This document shows, piece after piece, positions 9,647 through 17,659 of a stretch of 64,000 nt of DNA. A program made the translations under genes and the position numbers. The stretch covers positions 1 through 64,000 of the forward strand of contig NZ_RZNJ01000007.1 in assembly GCF_003994485.1 (NCBI RefSeq). Reading direction: 5' to 3'. Numbering within the stretch: the first letter of the stretch is position 1; the number at the start of each line of letters is the position of its first letter. The notes beneath the pieces were generated by a model, which worked only from the letters and a program-made list of their open reading frames with translations, ran no database searches and was not told the DNA's origin. Source of the DNA: Arsenicitalea aurantiaca. Lineage in GTDB: Bacteria > Pseudomonadota > Alphaproteobacteria > Rhizobiales > Devosiaceae.

Positions 9647-10783
9647 TTATTCATCGGCAAAAATGCCGATATCAGAGAGTCCATCAAGCCACGTCGCTCC
9701 ATCCCGCCGGATAACGCGGCGCGGGTGAATGCCGGTTTCTTCCGCGATGGCCCCGGCAAGGATCGTCGAGTGGGTAACTATCCACACCTGGCTGCGTTCT
9801 GCCGTGCGCGCAATGGCCCGGGCAAGTGCTGGCAGAAGTTCGGGATGCAGGCTCGCCTCCGGTTCATTCAAGGCGATAAACGGCGGTGGACGATAGGCCA
9901 GCAGGGCGCCGAGGAGGGCAAGAAACTGCAAGGTGCCATCCGAAAGCTCCGATGGACCGAACGACCGATGTGGCACATCAGGGAAGGTTAGGGAAAAAGA
10001 TGCATTCCTCCCAGGAGGCGGAATGTCAAGACGGGCACCGGGAAAGGCGTGTTCAATGGCGGCGTCGAGGTCTTCGGTATCGCCGCGTATATGCTTCAGG
10101 GTCGCCAGAACGGCTCCGAGATTGCCGCCGTCTGCGTCGAGCATGGGCGCCGTGACGGCAAGCGAAGGCTGGCGCAAGGGCGAGCTCTGATCGGTACGGA
10201 AACCATGGTAAAAGCGCCAAGTCGCGAGCAGATTTCGGACCGCGTCAAGTTCGGGGAGAGTGCCGCGGAGGGCTGAAAGTGCCGTCTCGCTCGCCAGAAG
10301 GGGCAGTTCGATTTGGCGCCTCCTGCCGGTGTCGTCGCGATACCAGGCGGCGGGCCCCTTGCGCTCTAATAGTGAGACACTACGCCGTCCGGGCAGGATC
10401 AGGCTTTCGGCCTTTATCTGCGGTTCCTCGGCAAACACAGCCTGATACTTGCTGTCGCCAAAGCCGATCTCGACAGCATAACGCGGCTGGTAAGCTTCCT
10501 CCTCATCCGTTGGCAGGACGGTATCAAGTCCGACCTCGAGGCGTAGCCGGGGTTGATCGGTTACTCGGCGCTTGCCCGCCCACATCACCGATGCGAGGCC
10601 ACCCTCCTGCGCGATGGACATTGAGAGGTCGCCGGTCGCGGCGGCATGGACCAGTTCAAGCGCCCGATAGAGGTTGGTCTTGCCCACGCCGTTGCCGCCG
10701 ACCAGCACGGTCAGACGCTTGAGGGGAAACCGGATGGAGCGGACAGAGCGGTAGCCGGCAATATCGAGGTCGATGAGAGACAT
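9647..10783 (-). CDS. SMC-like AAA ATPase (COG4637 type)
   Basis: This 378-residue ABC-type head-domain ATPase has Walker A GGNGVGKTNLYRAL (about residues 29-42), the signature-like LSDGTLQFLALLGALL (about 285-300), Walker B PFIALNEPEASLHPELL and the switch His in WIVTHSTILA. There is no long coiled coil and no TOPRIM domain, so it is neither SMC nor a full OLD nuclease. Walker B has Asn where Asp is usual (ALNEPE), which may affect hydrolysis. Relatives are annotated only as predicted ATPases, some inside defence loci. It has no obvious partner here: the neighbours are a broken VOC gene and a LuxR-type regulator. Confidence 0.8.
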   Translation of the reverse strand: MSLIDLDIAGYRSVRSIRFPLKRLTVLVGGNGVGKTNLYRALELVHAAATGDLSMSIAQEGGLASVMWAGKRRVTDQPRLRLEVGLDTVLPTDEEEAYQPRYAVEIGFGDSKYQAVFAEEPQIKAESLILPGRRSVSLLERKGPAAWYRDDTGRRRQIELPLLASETALSALRGTLPELDAVRNLLATWRFYHGFRTDQSSPLRQPSLAVTAPMLDADGGNLGAVLATLKHIRGDTEDLDAAIEHAFPGARLDIPPPGRNASFSLTFPDVPHRSFGPSELSDGTLQFLALLGALLAYRPPPFIALNEPEASLHPELLPALARAIARTAERSQVWIVTHSTILAGAIAEETGIHPRRVIRRDGATWLDGLSDIGIFADE

Positions 10784-11233
10784 GATATTAATCTGGCATG
10801 CCTTCGGATGACGACGGAAGCGTCAAGAAACTTATTCTCGGGCAGACCAAGGCCATTCGTCGACAGGTCACTAGAGCTGTCATTCCAGTAGTTCAAGCTG
10901 GTCGCGGAACGCTCCGAATGCAGCCGTCCGCAAAGCGCCGTCATTCCAGTCATCCAGGAGCCTTCGGCGGTTTCCTAAAAGCTGCCATCCTCAAAGACGT
11001 GCTGCACGGCAGAAACGGGGTGGTTTTCAGACAGGCAGCTTGTGGCGACTAACCAGAGCAAGCAGCCGTTCGGGCTGGCTATTGTTATGCAGATGGCTGG
11101 GGTAACCAAGCGGCGTGACCGGAGCCGAGAGCCCAGCTGCTTCGGCATAATCTTATCAGGGCTTGTCGTCAGCTCAGTTAGCGTAGATGTTCGGTATCAG
11201 ACTTTGGGAACGGTTGCAGATCGAGCTGTCGCT
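10784..11233. other. 450-base gap between divergent ATPase and LuxR-type genes
   Basis: No gene recognised. GTCATTCCAGT occurs twice in direct orientation (10,879-10,889 and 10,940-10,950). The open frame upstream of the LuxR start (11,042-11,233) has no family-like sequence and probably is leader. Promoters for both flanking genes should lie here, but I see no strong hexamer pair. Confidence 0.35.
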
Positions 11234-12184
11234 ATGGGGGAAGTAGAAAGCGTATCGAAGCTCAGCGATTTTCTGCTGGAACTTTACCATGACGCCTCGG
11301 AATGCACGTCCGACGAATTTCGCCTCCGCGTGCTCAGAAACCTGCAGCGTTTTATTCCCTTCGATTTCGGCGTGTGGGGTGGAGGCAGGGCCGATGGCCG
11401 GCTGGTCACCGATCTGACGGTTCTCAATCAAAGTGAAGCGCTTCTGGGCGATTGGGGAACCGTTGCCGAGTACGATGCTTTCTGCGACCTGACGCTCAAC
11501 CGTCTTGGAGCGACCGCCCGCTTCGATGACGTTCCAGAATATCGCGCAAGCTTGGCCTATAACGAGCATTGGCGTCAGTTCAATGCCTCGAACATGATGG
11601 CCACCATCCTTGGCGAAAGAACCGACGGTTATGTCAGCTTCGTGGGGCTTTGCGCGGACGACAGACCAAGGACCTTCTCCGACCGCGAGCGCAGATTCAA
11701 GCAGATGCTTATGCCACACCTGTCCCAGGCTCTGCGTATGAACCGCGAACTGTGGATCCGCCGCGCAGCCATGGAGGATGAGGCGATTGCGCTCGTTGAC
11801 CAACAAGGCTGGGTGCTATGCACGCAGGGGCCATTTGACGATTTTGCTAGGCAGGAGTGGCGCGGCAATGTTGCACACCTCCCTGCTGTCGTGATGGGCG
11901 TGCTCAAGCGCGGCAACCGATGGCGCGGGGAATTGCTCGATGCGCGCATGTCCCGGTTTGGCAGCAGTTACGTTGTTCACCTGTCGGTCCATTCGACCCT
12001 TTCGGGTTTGTCTCCACGCGAACGCGAAGTTGCTGGCTTGTTCGCATCCGGCATGACCAACAAGCAAGTGGCGCGTGCTCTGGGCACGTCACCATCCACC
12101 GTGCGCAATCAGGTCGTACGAATCTACGAAAAACTCGGCATTTCCAGCAAAGCAGAACTCGCGGGATTTGTTGGCGGGATGTAA
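11234..12184 (+). CDS. LuxR-type helix-turn-helix transcriptional regulator
   Basis: A 316-residue regulator. The C-terminal 58 residues are a full LuxR/NarL helix-turn-helix: LSPREREVAGLFASGMTNKQ, then VARALGTSPSTVRNQVVRIY and EKLGISSKAEL. The N-terminal 250 residues resemble a GAF/PAS-like sensory module; it is not a clear autoinducer-binding domain or a phosphoacceptor receiver, so the signal is unknown. The ATG at 11,234 is preferred because the upstream extension looks non-coding and GGGGGA-type sequence surrounds it. It lies 110 bases upstream of a co-directional envelope operon, with a 20-bp perfect palindrome between them, so it is the likely regulator of that operon. Confidence 0.85.
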   Translation: MGEVESVSKLSDFLLELYHDASECTSDEFRLRVLRNLQRFIPFDFGVWGGGRADGRLVTDLTVLNQSEALLGDWGTVAEYDAFCDLTLNRLGATARFDDVPEYRASLAYNEHWRQFNASNMMATILGERTDGYVSFVGLCADDRPRTFSDRERRFKQMLMPHLSQALRMNRELWIRRAAMEDEAIALVDQQGWVLCTQGPFDDFARQEWRGNVAHLPAVVMGVLKRGNRWRGELLDARMSRFGSSYVVHLSVHSTLSGLSPREREVAGLFASGMTNKQVARALGTSPSTVRNQVVRIYEKLGISSKAELAGFVGGM

Positions 12185-12202
12185 CCGCCGTTCTGTGCCG
12201 TC

Positions 12203-12222
12203 AATAGAGCATATGCTCTATT
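12203..12222. promoter_or_regulatory. 20-bp perfect palindrome, candidate LuxR-type operator
   Basis: AATAGAGCATATGCTCTATT is self-complementary over all 20 bases. It starts 19 bases after the LuxR stop and ends 71 bases before the first ATG of the vWA operon. Length and symmetry fit a dimeric LuxR-family site. The alternative is a weak intrinsic terminator of the regulator gene, since an 8-bp stem with an ATAT loop followed by TT could form. Confidence 0.5.
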
Positions 12223-12293
12223 TTCAAGCGTGGTCTCACACGAGATACCTTCGGACGCTCGCCAGACCAGAGCGGGGCGTAACCGGAGGATGC

Positions 12294-13268
12294 ATGTGGG
12301 ATTTTAGTGTTGGCAGGGCGATGGGTCTGATGATGCAGACCCTGCCCTTTGTCGTGCTCAGGATGGCGGTCTATTTCGGGATCACGCTGGCCTATATACT
12401 TGTGACCGGCATGGGCGCAGGAATCGGTTTTGGCGTCGGTGCCCTGGGCGACGCCGGCTTTCAGGCAGGCTCGACCTTCTGGGGTGGCCTGATCGGCTTT
12501 GGGCTTGTCGGGGCCGTTATGTACTGGGCGCGCGAATATATCCTCTACATCGTAAAAGCCGGTCATATCGCGGTGCTTGTCGAACTGATCGACGGCAAGT
12601 CGATGCCCGAAGGTCGCTCACAGGTTGAGCATGGCAGGGTCGTTGTTACGGAGCGGTTCGCCCAGGCCAGTGTGCTGTTCGCCGTCGACCAGCTTATCAA
12701 GGGCGTGTTGCGGGCCGTCACGGGGCTGGTCCGGGGTATTCTGACCATTTTGCCGATACCGGGCGCCCGGCAGTTGACCGGCATCCTGCATGCGTTCCTG
12801 CAAGTAGCCGTCGGGCTCGTCGACGAGGTAATCCTTGCCCACGCCATCAGGACGGGCTCAACCAACCCGTGGGGCTCGGCCAAGGACGCGCTGGTGCTCT
12901 ATGGGCAGAACTACAGGGTAATGCTCAAGAACGCCGCGTGGCTCGCCATCATCGTCTATCTCCTTAGCTTTGTGGTGTTCCTCGTGATGCTCGCGCCCGC
13001 GGCGCTGGTCGTCCACCTGATGCCGGGCGCGTGGGCGGCGGGCGGGTTCGTGTTCGCGCTTCTGTTCGCCTGGGCCGTCAAGGCCGCAGTTTTGGAGCCC
13101 TTCGCTATCACCTGCCTGATGCAGGTCTATTTCAAGACCATCGAAGGCCAGCAGCCCGATCCCGAATGGGATGCGCGACTTGAGCAGATGTCCAAGAAAT
13201 TCCGAGACCTCAAGGCACGTGCCTTTGGCGGTCGGGCTCAACCCGATGCCAGTGCTGAGCCTGCCTGA
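12294..13268 (+). CDS. Multispanning membrane protein, first gene of vWA operon
   Basis: I do not recognise this 324-residue protein beyond its topology. Hydrophobic spans lie at about residues 17-45 (LPFVVLRMAVYFGITLAYIL), 60-85 (GGLIGFGLVGAVMYW) and as a group at about 225-295 (AIIVYLLSFVVFLVMLAPAA and GFVFALLFAWAVKAAVLEPF), giving roughly five or six passes. The middle is amphipathic and the C-terminus charged (RLEQMSKKFRDLKARAFGG), probably cytoplasmic. GGAGG precedes the ATG by 4-5 bases, rather close. It is followed after 21 bases by the secreted vWA gene, so it may be the inner-membrane anchor or transporter of that exported system; this is inference from linkage. Confidence 0.7.
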   Translation: MWDFSVGRAMGLMMQTLPFVVLRMAVYFGITLAYILVTGMGAGIGFGVGALGDAGFQAGSTFWGGLIGFGLVGAVMYWAREYILYIVKAGHIAVLVELIDGKSMPEGRSQVEHGRVVVTERFAQASVLFAVDQLIKGVLRAVTGLVRGILTILPIPGARQLTGILHAFLQVAVGLVDEVILAHAIRTGSTNPWGSAKDALVLYGQNYRVMLKNAAWLAIIVYLLSFVVFLVMLAPAALVVHLMPGAWAAGGFVFALLFAWAVKAAVLEPFAITCLMQVYFKTIEGQQPDPEWDARLEQMSKKFRDLKARAFGGRAQPDASAEPA

Positions 13269-13289
13269 TAGCAACAAAGGAAGTTGAAC

Positions 13290-15317
13290 ATGGGACGTTT
13301 CGGTGTCTTGTCGCTGGCGCTCGCCGCAGCCTTCATGCCGTCCATCTCGGCGGCCGAGGATGTGGTGGTCGTCTATGACGGTTCGGGTTCGATGTGGGGG
13401 CAGATCGGCGGCGTCTCCAAGGTCGGGATTGCGCGCCAGGTCATGGGCGACCTGATCGCCACATGGCCCGAAGGCGCGAATGTGGGGCTCATTGCCTACG
13501 GGCGCCGGCGCGGAAGCGACTGCTCGGATATCGAAACCCTGATTGCACCGTCGCCGCTGGACAGGCCGGCCTTCATTTCGGCGGTCAACGAGGTGACACC
13601 GCGCGGGCGCACGCCGCTCACCGAAGCCGTTCGTCAGGCTGCCGAGCTGCTTTCCTATCGTGACACGCAGGCCACCGTGATCCTGATTTCGGATGGCCTG
13701 GAAACCTGCCAGGCGGATCCTTGCGCACCGTCGGCGGAACTGGCGCAGCAAGGCGTCAATTTCACCGCCCATGTTGTTGGCTTTGATCTGACCGAAGAAG
13801 AACACGCCGGCCTTGCCTGTATTGCGGAAAGCACAGGCGGGGTGTTCGTGCCCGCACAATACGCCGATGAGTTGCGCGATGCGCTGGCTCATGTGCAAAC
13901 CGTCGTGGACCTTCAGCCACTCTCGTCACCTGAACCCGTGACAGAGGCGGAGCCCGAACCGGAACCCCAGATCGATGCCGACATCGACCTTGAAGCACCC
14001 GCCACGGTGCTCACCCGTTCAAGCTTCACCGTCTCCTGGTCGTCCACGATCGACGGGCAGGACTACGTGACCATCGTTCCCGATGGTGCCGATGAAGGCA
14101 CCTACACCAATTACCGGCGTGTGCGCCAGGACACGGACAACAGTCTGATCGCTCCAGCCGAGTCGGGACTTTACGAGGTCCGCTATGTGCTGAACGAGGG
14201 CTCCCGCACGCTGGCTTCAGCACCGGTGGAAGTCGTCGAGGCCGAGATTGCCATCTCTGCTCCGGAAGCGGTCACGACAGGGGCGAGCTTTTCTGTTTCC
14301 TGGTCGGCCTCTGTCCATCCGCAGGACTATGTGACCATCGTTCCAGTCGGCGCTGATGAGGGCACCTATACCAACTATCGGCGTGTGCGTGATGATACGG
14401 AGAACAGCTTGGTCGCACCAGCGGAGCCGGGACTTTACGAAGTACGCTATGTACTGAACGAAGGATCGAGAACGCTGGCTTCAACGCCGGTGGAGGTTGT
14501 CGAGGCTGAGACATCCATTTCTGCCCCGGAAACGGTCATCACGGGGGCAAGCTTCTCGGTTTCCTGGTCGGCCTCTGTCCATCCGCAGGACTATGTTACC
14601 ATCGTTCCCGCCGGAGCCGATGACGGAACCTATACCGGTTACCGGCGCGTGCGCGACGACACGGAAAGTAGTCTGGTCGCTCCAGCCGATCCGGGACTTT
14701 ACGAAGTGCGCTATGTGCTGAACGAAGGTTCCCGGACGCTGGCGTCAACCTCGATCGAGGTCCTTGAGGCTGAGGTGATCCTGAACGGCCCGGATTTTGC
14801 GCGTGCACAAACACCGCTGCGCATTAGTTGGTCTGTGGCCATTCACCCGCAGGACTATATCACCATCGTTCCAGCTGGCGCCGACGAGGGAAACTATCAG
14901 GATTATATCCGTGTCAGGGATAACCTTGAGGGCGACCTAAATGCGCCTGCCGAGCCCGGCCTCTACGAAATCAGATATGTTCTGCAGGAGGGCGCGCGCA
15001 CGGTTGCCAGCCTTATGCTCGAAGTCGTCGGGGCCGACGCGCCGCTCGACGATGGCGCGGGCCTGGTCGTGCCCTCACAGGCCAGCCCCGGCGAGACCAT
15101 TAATGTTTCCTGGTCCGGGAGCGCCGACAGCGCCGATCAGCGAATTTCGCTCGCCCGGGCCGATCAGGCCGATTTCAGCTGGATCGAAGCCCATCGCATC
15201 GGCGAGCAAACCACGCTCGAATTGACCATGCCGGACGAGCCGGGCCCTTATGAGGTCCGGTATCTCGACATCGGCGGACAGACCGTTCTCGGCCGCGCGA
15301 TCGTGGAGGTGGAATAA
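13290..15317 (+). CDS. Secreted vWA-domain protein with tandem beta-sandwich repeats
   Basis: A 675-residue exported protein. Residues 1-22 are a signal peptide ending ISAA. A von Willebrand A domain follows (about 23-205) with an intact MIDAS: DGSGS at residues 30-34, the Thr in GRTPLTEAV and the Asp in LISDGLETC, so metal-dependent ligand binding is expected. An acidic Pro-Glu linker (about 215-232) leads to four 88-residue repeats, each containing SWSASVHPQDYVTIVP, GADEGTY and PGLYEVRYVLNEGSRTLAS, then a diverged fifth repeat. The repeats look like Ig-like or C2-like beta-sandwiches. The ATG at 13,290 follows AAAGGAAG. Similar single-repeat vWA proteins occur in other Alphaproteobacteria; function unknown. 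Confidence 0.82.
   Translation: MGRFGVLSLALAAAFMPSISAAEDVVVVYDGSGSMWGQIGGVSKVGIARQVMGDLIATWPEGANVGLIAYGRRRGSDCSDIETLIAPSPLDRPAFISAVNEVTPRGRTPLTEAVRQAAELLSYRDTQATVILISDGLETCQADPCAPSAELAQQGVNFTAHVVGFDLTEEEHAGLACIAESTGGVFVPAQYADELRDALAHVQTVVDLQPLSSPEPVTEAEPEPEPQIDADIDLEAPATVLTRSSFTVSWSSTIDGQDYVTIVPDGADEGTYTNYRRVRQDTDNSLIAPAESGLYEVRYVLNEGSRTLASAPVEVVEAEIAISAPEAVTTGASFSVSWSASVHPQDYVTIVPVGADEGTYTNYRRVRDDTENSLVAPAEPGLYEVRYVLNEGSRTLASTPVEVVEAETSISAPETVITGASFSVSWSASVHPQDYVTIVPAGADDGTYTGYRRVRDDTESSLVAPADPGLYEVRYVLNEGSRTLASTSIEVLEAEVILNGPDFARAQTPLRISWSVAIHPQDYITIVPAGADEGNYQDYIRVRDNLEGDLNAPAEPGLYEIRYVLQEGARTVASLMLEVVGADAPLDDGAGLVVPSQASPGETINVSWSGSADSADQRISLARADQADFSWIEAHRIGEQTTLELTMPDEPGPYEVRYLDIGGQTVLGRAIVEVE
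13983..15038 (+). repeat. Four tandem 264-bp intragenic repeats
   Basis: Units lie at 13,983-14,246, 14,247-14,510, 14,511-14,774 and 14,775-15,038, each exactly 88 codons, in the vWA gene. Units 2 and 3 are closest and unit 4 is more diverged. A fifth, different-length copy follows (15,039-15,314). Synonymous differences between copies show the duplication is not brand new. Confidence 0.85.
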
Positions 15318-15319
15318 CG

Positions 15320-16174
15320 ATGTTTGGGGCCAGACAATCTCGCCGATTCGCTATGGCGGCCATCGCCCTGGCGCTTCCTTTTCTCACGTCCGTTGCCCAC
15401 GCCGAGATCGATGGATCCGGACCCGATGCGTGGCGGGTAATGGGTATCGCGCCCAACGATGTGCTCAACGTCCGCATGGGGCCGGGCACCAACTATCCGG
15501 TGATCGAGACCTTTGCGCACGACGAACGCAATCTTCAGCAGATCACCTGCGTTCCGTTCTACACAATGGCGCACTTCTCGGTGATGAGCGAAGCAGAACT
15601 CGATGCCCTGCCGCCGCGCTGGTGCCTGATGCGCACCGCCGACCTGACGAAGTCCGGCTGGGTGGCTCTACGTTACCTGATCGCCGACTTCGATGAGGAA
15701 ATCCTGTTCGGGGATGGCGGAGCGTATGACGAGCCTGAGGAGGTGGTGGATGTCGAAAAGATCCTTCCCGCGCCTACGGCCGGCTCTGACGCGTGGTCAA
15801 GTGACGAACTGATCGAACATGCACGTGGGCTCGTCGAGGCGCTCTATGAGTACGACGATCCTGCCATCGGACAGAGCCACCTCGATCCGGCAGCGCCCGA
15901 TGTATTTTTCTCCACCGATTTCAAGGACGCGCTGCGCTCCCGCCCGCCGGGGGCGGACCTGCTCATCGGCGCGCAGGACTTCCAGGGCGTCATTTCAACA
16001 CCGGTGCCCGATCCCGATCAGCCCATGTTCCGGGGCATGATTACGATTAATGTCGAGGTCGAGAATTTTGGCCAGACGCATACGGCCGTCTTCCGACTAC
16101 GCGGCGACACCACCCGGCCCGATGCGCCGCTGCGCATCTTCCGTATCGAACACGACGATTGGTCGTACCCCTGA
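15320..16174 (+). CDS. Exported SH3-like domain protein
   Basis: A 284-residue protein with a signal peptide (residues 1-29, ending VAHA). A bacterial SH3-like segment follows: WRVMGIAPNDVLNVRMGPGT, then NYPVIETF and the closing GWVALRYL; the CVPF and RWCLM cysteines between them could form a disulfide. The second half (about 150-284) has an acidic linker and an unassigned domain that mentions DVFFSTDFKDAL and ends in a beta-rich stretch, resembling small DUF3828-like modules but not assignable. It starts 2 bases after the vWA stop, with GGAGGTGG ahead of it, so the pair is translationally linked. SH3b domains often bind peptidoglycan, so a periplasmic role beside the vWA protein is likely. 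Confidence 0.72.
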   Translation: MFGARQSRRFAMAAIALALPFLTSVAHAEIDGSGPDAWRVMGIAPNDVLNVRMGPGTNYPVIETFAHDERNLQQITCVPFYTMAHFSVMSEAELDALPPRWCLMRTADLTKSGWVALRYLIADFDEEILFGDGGAYDEPEEVVDVEKILPAPTAGSDAWSSDELIEHARGLVEALYEYDDPAIGQSHLDPAAPDVFFSTDFKDALRSRPPGADLLIGAQDFQGVISTPVPDPDQPMFRGMITINVEVENFGQTHTAVFRLRGDTTRPDAPLRIFRIEHDDWSYP

Positions 16175-16196
16175 GCGCACAAATAGGACTTACTCA

Positions 16197-16742
16197 ATGC
16201 ATCTGAACCAAGCGCCTCTCATGGCAGGAATCTGCGTCGCCCTGTGCTTCGCCCAACCTGCACTGGCTCAAATCGCAAGAACACCGATCGGCGCAGTCGA
16301 AGCCACCATCGACGGGGAACACTATTCGGGCGAAACGCTCGATGTGCCATCCGAGGGAACATCGACCGCCGAGGTCCGGTCCTTTGGCCCGGTGACCTCG
16401 ATCTCCATTCAGGCTCACGACCCAGAAGCCGAGAGCATCATGCGCAACGTTCTGTCTGTCGAGGTCTCGCTGATGGGCAGTGACGCCTCGGCCACCATCA
16501 TGGACGCCTCCGTTTCCTGGTGGCCGGACGGAATGAGCGGGCCCTTCTATCTGAGTGAGGAAAGCGGGACAGCGCCCGAGGTCATCCTCGATGCCATTTT
16601 TCTGGAAGACGGGGCTGCCGCTGCTCAAGGCAGCTTCTCGGCTCTCGTTTGCCGCAGGGATAGCATGTTTGCGGAGCCTGACACGAGCGACTGCCGGCAG
16701 GTTAAGGGCATATTCGATACCGCACTGCGCAAGGCCGATTGA
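16197..16742 (+). CDS. Hypothetical secreted protein, last intact gene of vWA operon
   Basis: A 181-residue protein not recognised as a family. Residues 1-24 form a signal peptide ending PALA. The mature part is acidic and beta-rich (EATIDGEHYSGETLDVPSEG, TSISIQAHDPEAESIM), with two Cys near the C-terminus (LVCRRDS and SDCRQ) that could pair. It starts 22 bases after the SH3-like gene, so it is in the same operon. The pattern of a soluble lipocalin- or DUF-type periplasmic protein is a guess only. The start at 16,197 is chosen over the longer open frame because the signal peptide begins there. Confidence 0.65.
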   Translation: MHLNQAPLMAGICVALCFAQPALAQIARTPIGAVEATIDGEHYSGETLDVPSEGTSTAEVRSFGPVTSISIQAHDPEAESIMRNVLSVEVSLMGSDASATIMDASVSWWPDGMSGPFYLSEESGTAPEVILDAIFLEDGAAAAQGSFSALVCRRDSMFAEPDTSDCRQVKGIFDTALRKAD

Positions 16743-16813
16743 GGCGGGGAATTCTGGGCGCCCCGTGTCGGCGCTCTGGAAGTGGGGGAAGTATGATAGG
16801 CTGTTGAACGGCG

Positions 16814-17209
16814 ATGCCGTGGTTGAAAAATTGCGCGCTCATCTGTGCGCTTGCCTTGCCGACCCTCGCATTCGTCCCGCAGGCTGGGGCGCAGACAAGC
16901 GATCCAAATGCGCCCTATGAGGACGCATACGACGTTATGGCCCGAGACCGGCTTGTGGGCGCATGGCGCGAAGCGGGTTCATGCATGGGGGCGCAAAGCC
17001 GCCGTTGAGGTCAGTCTCAGCTTTACGGCAGCTATTCGGTCCTCGGCGCCAAGACCAGACTGTCGGGAATCGGCCCCCTTGCGGCCGCTCTTCGGTTTTG
17101 GCATGGGCTGCCGGGTATAAGGCTCGCCGCAAAGCAGGATTTCGACGCAAGGGCCATGGAAGGCCGGAAGGAACCCGAAGCCAACCAGTTGCCGCCAGTC
17201 GAAAATGCA
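16814..17209 (+). pseudogene. Frame-disrupted secreted protein gene after the vWA operon
   Basis: From the ATG at 16,814 a signal peptide (ALALPTLAFVPQAGA) and the segment DRLVGAWREAGSCMGA are read before a TGA at 17,006. Shifting by one base reads AAVEVSLSF, and shifting back by two reads GSYSVLGAKTRLSGIG and stays open to 17,209. Joined, these give a plausible beta-rich domain, so the gene may carry two compensating indels. I do not recognise the family; a lipocalin-like protein is possible. If only the open frame counts, it is a 64-residue secreted peptide gene. Confidence 0.4.
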
Positions 17210-17402
17210 TAGGACGATCAGCAGCTTGCGGGCTGAACACCAGATGGTGGCAGTCATCAGCTCTGGAGAATATCGGCCCTAAGAGACGGTTCCCGCCCCC
17301 ATCGGCACGAGGGCCGGTGCTGAGCCCATCCTGCATAACCCTCGCAAACAACGAGAAAATCCGGCCGCAGCCGGATCGGGAGAACGCTTTCGCGAGGGCA
17401 AG

Positions 17403-17495
17403 TGGCGGAGAGGAAGGGATTCGAACCCTCGAGACAGCTTTTGACCATCTGCACCCTTAGCAGGGGTGTGCCTTCGACCACTCGGCCACCTCTCC
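17403..17495 (-). tRNA. tRNA-Ser(GCU), decodes AGC/AGU
   Basis: Reading the minus strand gives an acceptor stem GGAGAGG ... CCTCTCC, discriminator G, a long variable arm typical of class II tRNA-Ser, the T-loop GGTTCGAATCC and an anticodon loop CTGCTAA with anticodon GCT. The CCA end is encoded (17,403-17,405). It lies between the envelope operon and the PagL-like gene. Confidence 0.95.
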
Positions 17496-17659
17496 GAGGC
17501 CGCTGATACATGGCCGGGTAGCGGGGGGGCAAGGGGGTTTGGTGGATTTGAGGATGTTTTTTGCGTTCAGCAGCGGACGCTGAGGCCAGGCCATCTTGCA
17601 AACGCGCGGAAAAGCAGGGAAAATCAGGACAGTCCTCCCCCCGACCGACTGGCCCCGAC

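Noticed and set aside
13983-15038. CRISPR-like array in the vWA region
   Set aside because: The units are 264 bp, in-frame and coding, with no spacers; they are protein-domain repeats.
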